Source: Xenopus tropicalis
Lineage: Eukaryota; Chordata; Amphibia; Anura; Pipidae
NCBI RefSeq assembly: GCF_000004195.4
Contig: NC_030681.2
Location: 86,863,539 to 86,927,538, forward strand
DNA: 64,000 nt
Direction of reading: 5' to 3'
Shown: piece by piece, positions 1-13,600 of the stretch
Numbering within the stretch: the stretch's first letter is position 1
Layout of the letters: every line of letters starts with the position of its first letter
Notes under the pieces: model-generated
What the model was told of the DNA's origin: nothing
Databases searched by the model: none
What the model saw: the letters and a program-made list of their open reading frames with translations, nothing else
Made by a program: the position numbers and the translations under genes

Positions 1-446
1 ATATCTGTTCATATAAAGTTTTCTTTTCCCCAATGTCATTAGCAACTATCCATTAGCATTTGTCTTAGCAAGTCCCTTGTTATTTCAACTGGACCTTCTG
101 GAGAAGCCTTATGTCCTAGTGGCATCTTGGAAAGCATGTGTTCTGGTGGAATACAAAGGAATGTGAACATGGGTAAATAGCCTCAAGTTAGGAGAAGGGT
201 AGGGGCAGCAATAAGCCTTTTCCCCTCAGGGGGCAGAACAGACAGAGCTTGCATAGGTTATTCTCTGGCTGTCAGATGAGTTTTTATAAAATTTATATAA
301 CAAAGTGCTGTGGGTGGCCTTGTGGGGCGGGTATGGTCCCTTCAATACCTGGGACCACGGGGGGGGGGGGGCTTTAGACCTGGCACCCCTTGCACCATGG
401 GCTCTGCAGAGGCCTTAATTATGTTGCAGACTAGAGTATTTTATGA
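1..446. other. intergenic, no gene seen
   Basis: No supported gene. A run of 13 G lies at 359-371. Confidence 0.6.
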
Positions 447-1365
447 TTAAAGGACATGTAAACCCTAAATTATCCTACCATGTAAATAAGGGCACATCTC
501 CCCCACCTAAATCGCATGATTTGTGTTGCATATATCTCCTCTATTTGCCAGCACCATCACCATCACATTCTCCTAAAACAAATAGCTGCTTTTACCCAGT
601 GGCCATTTACCCTCTTACACATCATCTGCAATAAAAAATACAGGCAGGACTCACTTTTATAAAGCATCCTGCTTGGATACAGCACTGTAAAGGTGGCCAT
701 ACACGCACCGATATTATCGTACGAAACCTCGTTTCGTACGATAATCGGTGCGTGTATGGCATGTCGGCGAGTCGACCGATATCGCAGGAAGCTGGTGATA
801 TCGGACGACTCGCCGATCGGACCAGTTTGAAAATTTTGATCGGGCGCCATAGAAGGCGCCTGACCAAAATTCTCCCTTCAGAGCTGAATCGGCAGAAGGA
901 GGTAGAAATCCTATTGTTTCTACCTCCTTACCTGCCGTTTCAGCCCTGAATGGTGTGTGGCGGATCTTACGATGTTTCGTGCGACCGATGGTCGTACGAA
1001 ACATCGTCAGATCGCCACGTGTATGGCCACCTTAATGGTTAAGCTAAGCTCAGGAGAGGAGGTTAGAAGAAAAAAACATGTATCTCCAGCAGAGTGCACA
1101 GCTAAATCAGAGTTTCTATGGAAACCAGCAGTGTCATCTCTTCAGTGGCTACCAGACTGGAGGGTGTGTTTAGTAACCTGTTGAGAAGAACTGAGCATGC
1201 TCAGTAAGTCAAGAGCCATTTAATTCCTAAGGGAGGGGGCCAAGTGGGTAAGAGAAAGAGAAGGAATCCCAAGTATTTAAGGGGATGTTAAACTTTTTTT
1301 TTAAAGTTTTCATAGAGGCTGTTCAAGGATTGAATTTTTTTGTGGTGAGTTTAAATGTCCTTTAA
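447..1365. mobile_element. T2/Kolobok-type MITE-like element with a nested MITE
   Basis: Starts TTAAAGGACATGTAAACC and ends in the inverted form (TTTAAATGTCCTTTAA). The TTAAAGG termini and TTAA flank are diagnostic of the Xenopus T2 (Kolobok superfamily) MITEs. Another element is inserted at 688-1035. An inverted relative of the 1080-1220 part lies at about 38095-38370. Only terminal inverted repeats and non-coding interior are present. Confidence 0.75.
688..1035. mobile_element. hairpin-rich MITE (GGTGGCCATACACG termini) nested in the T2-type element
   Basis: Terminal inverted repeats GGTGGCCATACACG / CGTGTATGGCCACC are flanked by TAAA on the left and TTAA on the right, suggesting a TTAA target site with one change. 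The interior is a chain of local hairpins at about 697-757, 761-817, 827-872, 898-928 and 974-1003. There is no coding capacity; the apparent ORFs on both strands are palindrome shadows. Confidence 0.75.
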
Positions 1366-3080
1366 TTTCTATTTTTACCCAAGAATCATCTTACCTGTCC
1401 CATACATAAATATCAGGGGCATTTTGAAAAAGCAAGTAAATGAAAGCCCATGGCTAGGTGTTATTCTTCACTCCCATCTCACATTTGCCCCTCAGACCTA
1501 AATGAAACCACTTTCTTATAAAGGTGTTCTGTTTCTAAGCTTCAGTAGTTATCCAATAAATGTTTTAGTTTTCTTTCTGAAATATATGTGCATTGTTACT
1601 GGACAACCTGGCAGAAATAAACATCGCCAATTTAGCTAAAAATAATCGCTATGCCTCTAACAAATACCTTGTAGCAGTGACAGCTTATTAAAAACGGAAG
1701 ATTGCCGTTGCACAAATCAAAAATAATGAAAACAGAAAAACTAGAGAGACTGCTTCAGAATTCTCTTTTTTACCTGTAATGTTTTGGAGAAATGCATTTT
1801 GCTTGGCATAAACTTTTTTTTTATTAACAACCAGGCTGATTGAGCTTGTGTGATCCCATTACACACACTTCAAGTTTGAAAAGTTTTTGAGGGTGCACTT
1901 TCTATTGAAGCTATTGGTAAAATGCAATCAAATGACACCTGCCCTGACATTTTTGCAGAAAGAATATTTGATAAGCTGAAGATAAGCTCTCTTCCATTCA
2001 AGCTATGTGTCTCATACATTCAGGGAAAATGGCAAGTACCCATTAAACACTGGGAAGATGATTTTTCCTTCTGTATGATCTCTAAAAAACAAATTCACTT
2101 GAACTAAGGCTCAACAAGCCATGCCAAGAGCTGATTGACTGATGACTCAACGGTGATTCAATGGATGAGGATTTGCTTTCCAAGTTTGTATAATTAGACA
2201 CACTTGATACCATTTTAGGCTTTCTCTAAAATAGAAGCTGCAAATTACTTCTGGTGAAATCTGAGATAAGCACAAAATATTAAAGCAACATGTGAATTTT
2301 TTATTAAATAGTAAGTGTTGGTACCAACCTATGGTATGGTAACATGTACATGTACACCCTCCAACTTGAATAACGTATGATCTCATGTTAATTCTTTATG
2401 TTCATTGCCATAGTTGTAATTCTTTTGTAGCATAAATAGAGGTGTCCACTGGGTGACTTTGGTTTTATCGAACCCATCAACACCTGCAACAAATCATCTA
2501 ATATTGTTTGATATAGTCATCTGTGTAGCCAAATAGTATGGATCCACTTGTTTGTCCACTTTCTCAGATTATACAGCTTGGCTGGGATTCAAACCAGGAG
2601 CATCTGTCTGCTTTTGCCTAACAACTGGGCCAGGAGAGCAGATGGATGGTTCCTGGTAAGTATTTTCACCAAATAGTCAATAATCCTGTTAAAACACAGC
2701 ATTCCATTTTGTCCCAGCAGCCTTATTGGATATTTAGATCCTGTCAATCAGAACTGGGTGTACCCTACATAAATTTTTTTCCCACATCACTTCCTGGCCT
2801 AAGTATTGTAGCTTGAGCAATAAGGCTTGTCCCTGGCTCTTGTTCCTCCTCTTTTCTTGGTTTCTCCTTCTGTGCCCTGACTTAGTCTTATGTCATCTGG
2901 TCCCTTATTGTCTAAACTGCCCCTTGCCAAAATGCCTTCCAAATTGGCCATACATGCACAGATGGTGAGTCAGCACAGATGGTAGTCCTTCTTGTTCATC
3001 TCTTGGCTCCAAACTGAATCTTGCCTGAAGGACTCACCATCACCATAGTAATCCCTTAGTTGGATTTAAATAGAAGCTGG
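1366..3080. other. intergenic, mostly unique; candidate conserved block and a tRNA-like remnant
   Basis: No exon recognised. 1560-1800 is AT-rich, non-repetitive and of the texture typical of vertebrate conserved non-coding sequence (not testable here). A tRNA-like SINE remnant is listed separately. A short MITE fragment starts near 2946 (GGCCATACATGCAC) and recurs near 3398. Confidence 0.4.
2560..2645 (-). repeat. tRNA-derived SINE-like remnant
   Basis: On the minus strand, TGGCCCAGTTGTTAGG (2632-2617) resembles a pol III A box, and GGTTTGAATCCC (2595-2584) resembles a B box. The spacing is about 8 nt shorter than in a tRNA and there is no acceptor-stem pairing, so this is not a functional tRNA gene. 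The SINE family is not identified. Confidence 0.4.
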
Positions 3081-3285
3081 TAAGGGTGAAGACACACAGA
3101 ACTACTAGTAGCAGCTATTTGTTGTGGCTACTTAAACAGACAATGCTGATCATATACTGATAATTGTCTCTATGTGTGTTTTAGCAGAGGCAATTCTCAG
3201 TATTGTCTATGGGAGGGTATTTTCAGGAGTTTAGTAGCCATGAAAAAGTAGCAGCTACTAGTAGCTCCGTGTGTCTACACCCTAA
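3081..3285. mobile_element. palindromic MITE with TAA flanks
   Basis: Left end GGGTGAAGACACACAGAACT and right end GTAGCTCCGTGTGTCTACAC then CC form imperfect inverted repeats that continue through ACTAGTAGCAGCTA. Both ends are flanked by TAA. Non-coding; the TAA duplication would suit a PIF/Harbinger-type element, but the family is not proven. Confidence 0.65.
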
Positions 3286-4921
3286 GAGCTTCATCCTCTT
3301 GCACTTTAGTTGATTATGCATCAACAGATCAAATTCTTTATCTCAAATAAGTGACCCCAAACTAATCGGATTGCAAAGCAGTTTGTCCAAAATGCCTGCC
3401 AAAGTGCCCATACATGCATTGATGGTGAATCAGTAAGAATAAAAGCGGTAACATCATTTTAGGCACAGTGAGCCTCTGCCCTATAAATTTTAGATTCTAA
3501 ATTTAGTGCCATGGAACAAGAAGATCAAGCTGCAAAGAGTAATCCCAAGCAACTGAAATCAGTTCTCCCTGTTGAAATAAAGTTGCAAGTAAGCCTAGAA
3601 AGACTGATTTTAAGAATAATATTCATGATTTATTTAATCTCCATAAAGCAAAAATTAATACAAAAAATATGAAATGTATTTTATTAATATCAAATGATTA
3701 ATATGTGTGATCATGTGACAAAGGAATAGATTAAATGTATTTTGCCATTAATTTCTCCCTAGTGGAAGGTGTCACCAAACAGTATGTTTTCAGTGTTCAA
3801 AGAATTTTGTTGTTGGGAGTGCTTGGGTAAGGACAGCCCAGACACTATATTCCACTGGTCCAGATTACATATTGCAGGGAAAGGTATTTCATTACAACAT
3901 ATCATTAGAAATTCTGGATTTCCGAGGGCTGGGGTTGCTGCCTACAAGTGCAGATATATTTATACCCTAACCTTAACTAGACCAATCCAATCCAAATATT
4001 TAAACTGAAAAAGGACAAAAACAAGGGATATAGAAGCATTTTAACTTCTGCAACATACCAAATAATGTCTGATTATACATTTAACTTACCCAAAAGTGTC
4101 TCAATCATTATCATCATTTATTCCTCTGTATTTAGGAGAAAGGAACATTGAGGATCCAAAATGCTTGTTTTGCCCTCTGGAACCTGCCTATTTCCAGTGT
4201 TAGAGAACTATGAACTTAATCAGTTAGAATGTGTCTAGTTCATGGGTTTGGAATCAGGCATTACACATGCACACAAAAGTATTCTAACAAACGGATAATA
4301 ATTTGTAATTGTTGCATTAGCCAAAGATGTAAAGGATGATTAGAGTGAATCAGACAGCTAGTCAGCAGGGATTTTCACTAGATGCAGCAAGGTCATGAAT
4401 AACAGTTTGAGGTTAAGCCCTGATCTGTGCTGGTACTTATTACTAAATTGCCCAAAGAACATCAACTTAATATTTAATTAAGAACACGTACAATGTATAG
4501 ATATTTTAGATACTGTATCAAACAACAAATATAAGCAACCTTTCACCCTTGTAGTGCCACCTGCAGTAGATTTTAAGCTTCTATTTATTTACTGGCAATG
4601 CACAGAAAGATTTATGGCAGCAGTTTCCTTTATGCCAGTGTAACTGAATTAAAAATTTACCGGGTTCACAATTCATAAAGAAATATAATCACACAACTTA
4701 TCATCAGTAAGAAAAAAGCTTGTGGTACATGAAGAAGAAATAAAAAGCATGTAATATCATCACTACATGTTTTCTGAGATGCGCAGAAGACCTACTGTAC
4801 CTGTTTGAAATCTCAACACCCACTTTTTTACGTGATTTATTTACATTTTTCTACACCAACATTTGTAACAAATCAATGTATTTAGTTAAACAGGTTAACT
4901 ATTTTTAAGATAAACAATAAA

Positions 4922-4961
<40 letters not shown>

Positions 4962-7900
4962 TTTGGCAGGCCAAGTTCCAGTATAACTACTATGGCTTGA
5001 GGAGTAGGAGTATCTCGGAAGTCTGATAGAAAGAAATCCACTTATGGGCAGTAGGTTTACAAAAGTTCATACTTCAGTTCAAGTAATAACTTTTTTAAAC
5101 CCCACTAGAGACCTCCAGGAGTTATCTGCAGCAGCAAAATTTCTTGTGTCAGCAAGGCCTGATTTAAATGGCTGACACTGTATGCCAACATCAAATCATA
5201 CTGGCATATTTATATTTTATTTGTTTTTTTTACATCAGGAAATGTGCCAATGGAGAGCAGATTTTATACTGTATAACATGATAACTGAGAATTTCTGCTT
5301 GGGGGGAATGCTTTTTAACATGGGGAGAATTTGTCTTTTTCCATTAATCAGCAAATTAAAATACATGCTCCAATCTACACTTTCATTTTATGCAAAATAG
5401 TGATGTGCTCTCAAGGACATGCTGTGGGTTGTAATTAGGAAGAAATTATAATGTTATCATATATATGTGACAATTGTTAAATTAGGCCATCTCCGTCACA
5501 GTACATTGCATTCATTTACAGGGATACTATATTGTAAAAGGTTTTTGCAATTACACTGCTGAAACAGTATTTTATGATTTTTACAGACTATATGCTGGTA
5601 TTTTTTCCCATTTTGATATTATTATTATTGTTTGTAAGTCTGTATACTGTTGCACATTAGAAAAATGAAGACCCCTTTAAGATATTGATTGAATCTGTCA
5701 ATACTTTCCCTCTTGGTAGTAAATTCAGCACTTTCCCTGCCATTACTAAAAATAAACCTCTCTGATCTACAGCTGAATCCTCCCTTTCATCCAGTCTCAG
5801 CTGATGTTGACCTTTCAACCTTGTACAACAGTGCTCTTCAGTATTGGTGTAGTGGGCCCATTATCCCCTATGTCCCCTGCTCAGCAATAATGACACAACA
5901 TACTGATGTTGTACAGAGAAGTCAATAGAAAGAATATGGAGCCATAAAAATGTCTTGGAGGGCCACATGCACTCTGTTGGCCTTTGTGAAGACAGCGCTG
6001 GTCTAAACAGTAATATGTACAGGTCCCATTAATGTTCATATGTATTAAAAGAAATATTATGCCACCAACAAATATTTTTAAACACACAAAACCTTAAGAC
6101 GCCATAATATAAACATAATTATAAACATGTGAGACATAGTTGGCCAATCCTCCTCCCAACATCCCATGATCATGTATTATCAGGAATATTGTACCCAAGC
6201 AGGTAATTCAGTTTTCCTACCTATGCTAACTACTAGCATTGATTACTTTATATCTAACCCCTTGGCACAATAGTTTCAATCAATAACACTTTTGGGCTTC
6301 TTACTCCTCTACTGTTCATTCCTGGAACTAACCTCATGCTGTCATTTTCTCCTCTTTTTTTCTCATTTTATGACTTGCTCAACCCTAAAGTTAAATGAAA
6401 ATGAAAGGAGGAATAGAACCTTACTGATAGCTCCATTAATAAAGGAAGCCCAAATCAATGCCCATCATGTTGATAAGCCCTCAGATAAATAACGGGCTCT
6501 GGAAACCCCCATATATTTTTCATTTTTTAATTATACAGGTTTGACTAAAGCTCTCCCTTGATTTAGGTTGACTTGCATCTTTGTATCTGCATCTTTGTGG
6601 CCAATGTATATTTTTACAAGAACAAAGTATATGTTGTAAAACTATTAATATGAGGCACACACTTATTACACAGTTACTGAATTTAATGTGCTATAATCAT
6701 GAGTATGATAAAACCTTTCCCTAAAATCTGATGCCAAAATGCCTTCCAAGGGAGGTGAATTCCCACTTGGTTACAACAAAAGCTGCTCTCCATTTTCTCA
6801 GTCGTAAGGTGATGTTTCACTGTTATAACCTCGAGCTGAAAGAGAATACAGGAGATTAGAATCCGGTTCTTTGGCTTAGAAGCAGGAACATTTGTAACTA
6901 GGATAAAAAACTAAAATAAGATAGCGGTCAAGCAAGATGAACTCTGTTGGAAATATGACCGAAGCTGTCAAGCTCTGTGTATTTTAGAAAGTTAAATGAT
7001 TCTGAGGACATCTCTCTGTTACCATGATATTTTGCAGCACATGAAGACTTATGCTACCCTAACTACCATACCTGACATGTCTCTTCATTAGTACTTAGTG
7101 AGACTGTCAGGTCCTGCTTCCCTGGTCTCCCAGAGGGAAAGGCATAAGTGACAAGTGTTCATATAAATAACGAGTGATGCTTAGATCATTTCACTGAGGA
7201 GGTGCAAAAACTGAGTAAAAAAAAATATGGAAAAGCAAATGTTTGTATTAATGTATTCAAGTATGCTTAATGCGGAATTAATTTTCTATAAAGGAATTTC
7301 ATTTAGTTGGATTTAATAAGAAAGGGTGCCCAGTAGGGAATGCTTTACTAAGCTGAAACACCTGCACAGATTGCTGCAAGGTCACATTGCCAAGGAGCAA
7401 GGCAATGTGCTGATGTCCATAGGTTTCTGAATGACTTAAAATAGTCACATTCTGCTGACCATTAGATCTACCTGAAGCAGTTGTGTGCAAAAAAATAAAC
7501 AATAATATATATACACCTGTGTTTAACATGAATCCAATAAATAAGCATTGTGGTGTTGTGTTATCTCCAGAATTTTAGTGAACGTAGAAACCAGTATATA
7601 TACCCCTGCCAAAGCAAATCCTTCCCCCCGCCCCATGCTCATATCCTTAAACACATGGATACACATTTAGTTACACTATGTTCTCTTTCCGGTCCAGCAT
7701 TTCAGCCACTTTGTGAGGCTGTCGACTTGTTTCTAGTTTGCACTGTTCTTCCACGGCCCCTTTAAAATTCTACACCAACACAAATACTCATCCTTTTAGA
7801 ACTGGATACATATTAAATCCACATACTGTATGGCAAATTAGCAATTAATTCAAATTCATTCTGCTATACTGTGTTAAGTAATACATACCAGATCCAGACT

Positions 7901-8766
7901 GGTAATCTGCGGATTCTGGCAAATGCCAGAAGGGCTGCTGTAAAATGCCATAGACCGTCACTTTTTAGTAGGATGGTGGGGGTTATTTGGACCTTTTGGT
8001 CCTTGAAATGCAAGGGCCTATTTTAAATCAAAGTCCGATCTTGATACATAATATTGTATTATGCAATTCAATCTTTTAACGAAATGTGGAAGCAACTTCA
8101 GAATCTATCAAAGTCATTGTTCCAAAGAGGCTTGTGTTTTAATGTTAATATAGTATTAGAATACAATGGTAGCTTGGTACCAATCATGCAGTCCTGCAGA
8201 GGGTCAGGAACCCAGACATACCCCATTTCAATGTGGGTATTGAGTGATAGTGGCATTATTCTAGTTTTGGAATAAGACATTTCTCACAAACATTGGAGGA
8301 TACATATTTTTGGACTATTTTTGATGTGTAAAGTAGTTTGTGGATTTTAACAGGCAGTACATTTGGCTTTTGAGTGATAGGCTTAGATGTCAGTTGTAGA
8401 TATATAGTTATATATAACTATATACATATGAGATACAGGTTAAAGTTTTCTATCAACTTATAATATTAGTTTGTGGGTTTGTCCTTGAATGGTATATCCC
8501 ATAATGTTGGCATGTCTTCTAATATAATGAGCTAATGGCTCTATCACCAAAGCAAAAGAAAATCAAGGGAGGGTGGCTTGCTCTGATGGGTCAGTGCCTT
8601 TGTGAATGAGCAAGAGATTAGCTTCTGACTTAATAAATAATAATTATAGTACATAATGTAGATGGGTACAACAAAGGGTCTACATTTGTAATAGAAAACC
8701 GGTGAGATCTGGCACCATATTTATTTTTTAAAGTGTTTGATTTTTATTTGTACCTCTTCCTTAAAA
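3286..8766. other. intergenic, no gene seen
   Basis: I see no exon or conserved protein fragment. It contains a (TA)n microsatellite at 4926-4957, a degraded hAT-type fragment near 5940-6010 and another near 7890-8040. ORFs here are under 80 codons with no recognisable similarity. Confidence 0.55.
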
Positions 8767-9284
8767 CTAGGGGGCCCATTTACTTACTCACGAACGGGCC
8801 GAATGCGTCCGATTGCGTTTTTTTCGTAATGATCGGTATTTTGCGATTTTTTTCGGAAAATTATCGCGACTTTTTCGTTACCAATACGATTTTTGCGGAA
8901 AAACGCGAGTTTTTCGTAGCCATTCCGAAAGTTGCGATTTTTTCGTAGCGTTAAAACTTGCGCAAAAAGTTGCGATTTTTTTCGTAGTGTTAAAACTTGC
9001 GCAAAACGTCGCGCCTTTTAAGTTTAAACGCTACGAAAAAAGCGCAACTTTTCGCGCAAGTTTTAACGATACGAAAAAATTGCAACTTTCGGAATGGCTA
9101 CAAAAAACTCGCGTTTTTTCGCGCAAATCGTATTGGTAACGAAAAAGTAGCGATAATTTCCGAAAAGTCGTAAAGGCGCCTAAAAAAATCGCAAAAAATA
9201 CGAAAAAGTCGCAAAATGTTCGTTTTCCAATGGGAATTTTTCCAATTCGGATTCGAATTCGTGGGTTAGTAAATCAGCCCCTAG
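8767..9284. mobile_element. long palindromic MITE (GGGGCTGATTTACTAA family), copy 1
   Basis: Ends are imperfect inverted repeats: left CTAGGGGGCCCATTTACTTA, right TTAGTAAATCAGCCCCTAG. The interior is rich in TCGTA, AAAAAGTCGC and CGCAAG motifs that fold back on each other over the full 518 bp. Copies 2 and 3 lie at 28771-29382 and 32283-32769. It is CpG-rich against an AT-rich background and has no transposase. Confidence 0.75.
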
Positions 9285-10404
9285 GTGTGTTAAGAAATTA
9301 GTTTTATTTCTGTTGCCAGATTATTTTATTGATTGGAATAGAGCATCCTTTTCCAGATTATATAAACATTCAATTTAGGCAATATCAATTTTAAAAAATA
9401 AGGTGCTTGAATTGATCAGATAGAAGCACTGACTTCCAACAGATTCATATTGTACAACACTGGTACAACATCTACATCAGTCCAGTCTTGCTCTACCCCA
9501 CTCAAACTATGACATCTGAATAGGCCCCACTAAACACCAGGACTAAAAATTAGGAGAATGTGCATACTCCTAATGTTTCAGCTGCATGGGGTAGGTAACA
9601 ATACAATTTCATTAAAAAGTATATCATGTTGGCTTAAGGGTTAACCTTTTTTAAACAGCAGATAAGGAAGGACATGTGGACATACATTTTTTTAATCTGT
9701 TCAATACATACCCCCCCCAAAGGTATTCCACAGTATCTAGGTGGACCAGTCCAGCCCTGTTCTGTCAGGTTTGTTAGGTTAGGTTTCTTTGCAAACTGAT
9801 ACTTTGGCTTATCTTTAAATATAAGTTCTTTTAAGCAGGTCCCTTTTACCTTTTGTGTGCAAGTTTGGCATGGGCTTGCAGGATAACGGAAAAAAACCCA
9901 GTGGACCTCAGCCCTGGTTGGACCTGCAAACCCTGGCACATTCCGCACACTGAACTTTTAGCACTCCACACTCAACCCCAATCTCAGCATGTGGCACATG
10001 GGGGGTGGACTTAGCGACTGGTGAGGATGGCCCCCAAGGTGGCAGCCCCAGTGGACCCTGGACACCCCAGTCCGACACTGCTTGTTGTCAGTTCCGAATT
10101 GAATCTGTATGTTCAATACATACACCCATTTATTGTACAGTGCTGCCAAACTTGTTGGCTTTTTACACATTTCTTCTACTTTAGGAAAAAAAATTTCAGT
10201 GATAAGATCTAAACAGTGCATTGTGGGCATTCCTGAGGTAGTTGAGAATGTTTCTCTGAGTGGAAGCCTGAGGAGTGCCTCTCAAAATCTAGTTATTCTC
10301 GTTCATACTTGGATGTCTGACGAAGATGGAACTTAACATTCCCATATGACAAGCCAAGCATCAACTGAAGTGGTGTCATTGCTATTGGATGAGTGGAAAC
10401 AAAC
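9285..10404. other. intergenic with degraded repeat fragments
   Basis: No gene seen. 9990-10080 (GGATGGCCCCCAAGGTGGCA ... CCCCAGTCCGACACTG) resembles the terminal part of a hAT-type repeat. Confidence 0.45.
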
Positions 10405-10412
10405 CCTTTGGA

Positions 10413-10688
10413 CAGCGCCAGATTTGTGATCCGGGCGCCCCGAGGCTGCCCCCCCCTGCCTCCCCCTGTGGGCATGCGTGAATCGCCAAACCCCCCCCCG
10501 CACGGCAGCAAGCGCAAGTGCGCATGCGCATACTTTTCATCTCCCATACGGAGCAGTGGGGAGAGGTCCCCATTGCTCCGTATAGGAGCAAAATTTAAAA
10601 ATTTCATTACGGCGGGGCGGCATGCCGCCCCTAAACTTCTGCCGCCCTAGGCCCGGGCCTTTGTGGCCTCTCCACAAATCCGGGCCTG
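10413..10688. mobile_element. hAT-type MITE with exact 8-bp duplication CCTTTGGA
   Basis: The element runs from CAGCGCCAGATTTGTG to CACAAATCCGGGCCTG. The flanks CCTTTGGA at 10405-10412 and 10689-10696 match exactly, the 8-bp signature of hAT transposition. It is GC-rich with an internal hairpin of CGGAGCAATGGGGA-type arms (about 10545-10590). Right end and hairpin are shared with the element at 14086-14371. The overlapping ORFs are not genes. Confidence 0.85.
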
Positions 10689-10696
10689 CCTTTGGA

Positions 10697-13600
10697 GTTA
10701 TAAATGCCATCTTACCATGTAGTAGTCTACCTGCCTGAATGCAAAATGCCAATGATAATAAGCCCAGACTGGCGATTGGCCATAGTAAGTCATTATGTAG
10801 TTGGCTGGCTGGGGCCTGTTTGGGACTCTGTGTACATAAAATGCCAGGAACTATTATTAATCCTAGTCCAGGCCTGGTCTGGGGTTGTTTTCCAATAATG
10901 CCCCTATTCACAAGTTCCGTACAGAATGAGTTTGCTTACATGGGTGTAAAAAATGCATGTATAGTGAAATAGTTATAAGTAAGCCAGGCCTGTTCCCCAG
11001 CATGTCTAATGTTCTTGTGGCTAAATATAAGCAAATCCAAACAACGATGTTCCACAATTTAGTGGAACGCCTTCCCAGAATAGTAAATGTTGTTGTAGTA
11101 GAAAAGAAAAGATCAACTTTTTATTTATATGATAGGGTTGAGAAATGAGATGTTGGACATTCCTGTAGGTCAGTGATATCTGCATTCAACTTCCAATCCT
11201 AGGTTGCCAGTCTCCAAACAAACAAGGATTTCAAGCAGTGCTGCCCTTCCAAGATTTTTAGACTGTCAGCAAAGTGCTTAAACCATGAAATTAGCTCATA
11301 GGGGAAGCTCAGTATATGCAGCATTACTCTCCTTTGTTTACCAATGTATAAGTAAAACTGTACTACAATGCAGTTTTTGAAAGCAGCCTGCATATTATCC
11401 TTTTAATATCAACATAAAACTAACAGAAATACCCACTGTCTGTTCCATCGTATTGGTAGTAGTATTGATTTATATTCAAACCCTTATCCTTACAAAATCA
11501 TATTACATTTTGTTAAACTATGTTATCTATGTATCAATATCATTGCACTATTAACATTTGTTGAAAAATATTAATATAATGCTTCTGTGGCAGAAAAATA
11601 GGCACAAGAGATGTATACAAATCACATATACAAATCAATGCTTCCTCCTAGTGGATGAAAGTAATAGTGCAATATAGCTTTAAAATTTCATAATCTTCAT
11701 TTTAAATGTGTTCCACAGTAAAACATGTTTCAGATGCATAGCTCATGCTAAATTGCTTGTAATCAATTTTAAATTTTAATCCTCCTATTACTCAGCTATC
11801 ACATTTGCCTATGCAAATAAATGCTGGTTAGGAACTGAAGTTGATAAAAGCAACTGACATTGATGAAACATTTGCCTTGACACCTGCCATTTACACAGAG
11901 ACGGCATAATTAACCATTATGACAGAAGTCTCATTAAAATACGCAAGTGACAATTTAATGTTGGAAAAGGGCCTAGAGGCTATATTTAAATGAAAGCCAG
12001 TGACAAGGGTTGGACTACTTTGTTAAATTTTCAGCATCTAAAAACTGGTTTTGTTACTGTACATATGAGGGCACTGAGGACATAGAAGCTGCTAACCACA
12101 CAACAATATGCTACAAAACAAGAATTTGCTCTAAGTTCTCATGAGTCTCTATCTACTTGGTTTTCAATGTGGGTTTAAGTAAAGAATTAGCATGAAATCC
12201 CAAATCAACAGCTTGGTGCCGCGCAATATAAAGAATTCTTCACATGTATGTTTGCATGTATGTCTGCAAGTGCAGTGAGCAAAGTGCAATTTTGAGTGCA
12301 ATATTCCACAGTGCAGTGTTTTTGCAAGTATTCAATTGTCATTGCAGTCACAAGGGGAATGTGCTTGGAGTACTTGCGATGCACATCCCGCAACTGCATC
12401 TGATTCATAAAAATTACTACCACTGAGTTCACATTTCAGCACAAATAGAATGCAATAGTGCAGAATTCTGTCGGAGCTCATTGCCTGTTTTTGGTCTGTA
12501 AGTGACCAATCCTTTAGGTGCAAATGTGCTGCACCTATTGATGCTGGGTGCAAAAGGAACTCTGTAGCTACTGCCACCTCCTGACCAGACCGTAGCTGCA
12601 AGTGTTTAGCGTGTAAGTGATGTATGTTTCTGATTTTTTAGACACATGTGTACTGGGGGACCTGTGGAACTATTGCCTGGTCCGGAGGTGGCAGTAACTC
12701 CAGGGTTCAGGTGAAAACCAGGGGGGCCTGAGGGGCCCCAAGCACAACTATAGAGAAGTGCAAGGAGTACCCTTTCATAAAATTAGTGTTACACAGAAAT
12801 GACTGCAGAGAAATTGCAGGTAATGCACTTGCAGATGGAAATGAGCCCTTTTATCTTCATCGTATCTGTAGGGGAGGGAACAGATCACATTAAACCGCCT
12901 GATAAATGAACAAGCAACCATCATTTTCCAGTTGTTTTTAATGATAATTTTTGCAAGTAAAGTAAAAAGTCTATGTGCAATGCCAGTTGTCCGAGGTGGC
13001 AGATCTTACATGGAGCTTAGAGATTGAAGATTATATGCAGAATTTTCTGTTAGGAAATTTGCAGGCCCCAACTCTGCTTGCAGTTATAAATAACCCCTAT
13101 TGTGCTTTCACTAAATATGAATGAAAACGGATTAAAACACAGCATAACTCATTAGAAATACAAACAGTTTCTGATACTTAGATTTTTGGATTTTGATTTT
13201 TGGAACTGTTTCCCTTCACACTTTTACCATTTTGTAGATTCGTGAATTTGTTGGCAAAGCGAAATGGGACAGATTCGCTCATCGCTATTTGTAAAGTATG
13301 TCTATAAAATGTTTCTTTTGTTTAAAATGTTTTTTCAATTTTTAAATAATAATTTTAAAATAAAATGTCTCCTTTGTTTTTAACAGGCTCTCCCCCTTCC
13401 CAGTAGAGTTCTTTATCCTGTGGAAATAAGCTTGTACTGATAATTTTAGTCCTTGGTTGGTACATGGACACATTCTGTTTCACAGCTCTACTTTCTTTTT
13501 ACTGTATCTCTTAAACTATGGCTTAATATATAAATTCCTACAATGTACTATATACAGTTTTTATGAAAAATATAGAATCTCTGGAATCAAAATCTCTTTT

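Noticed and set aside
2560..2645. Functional tRNA gene
   Set aside because: A and B boxes are recognisable, but their spacing is short and the acceptor stem cannot be formed.
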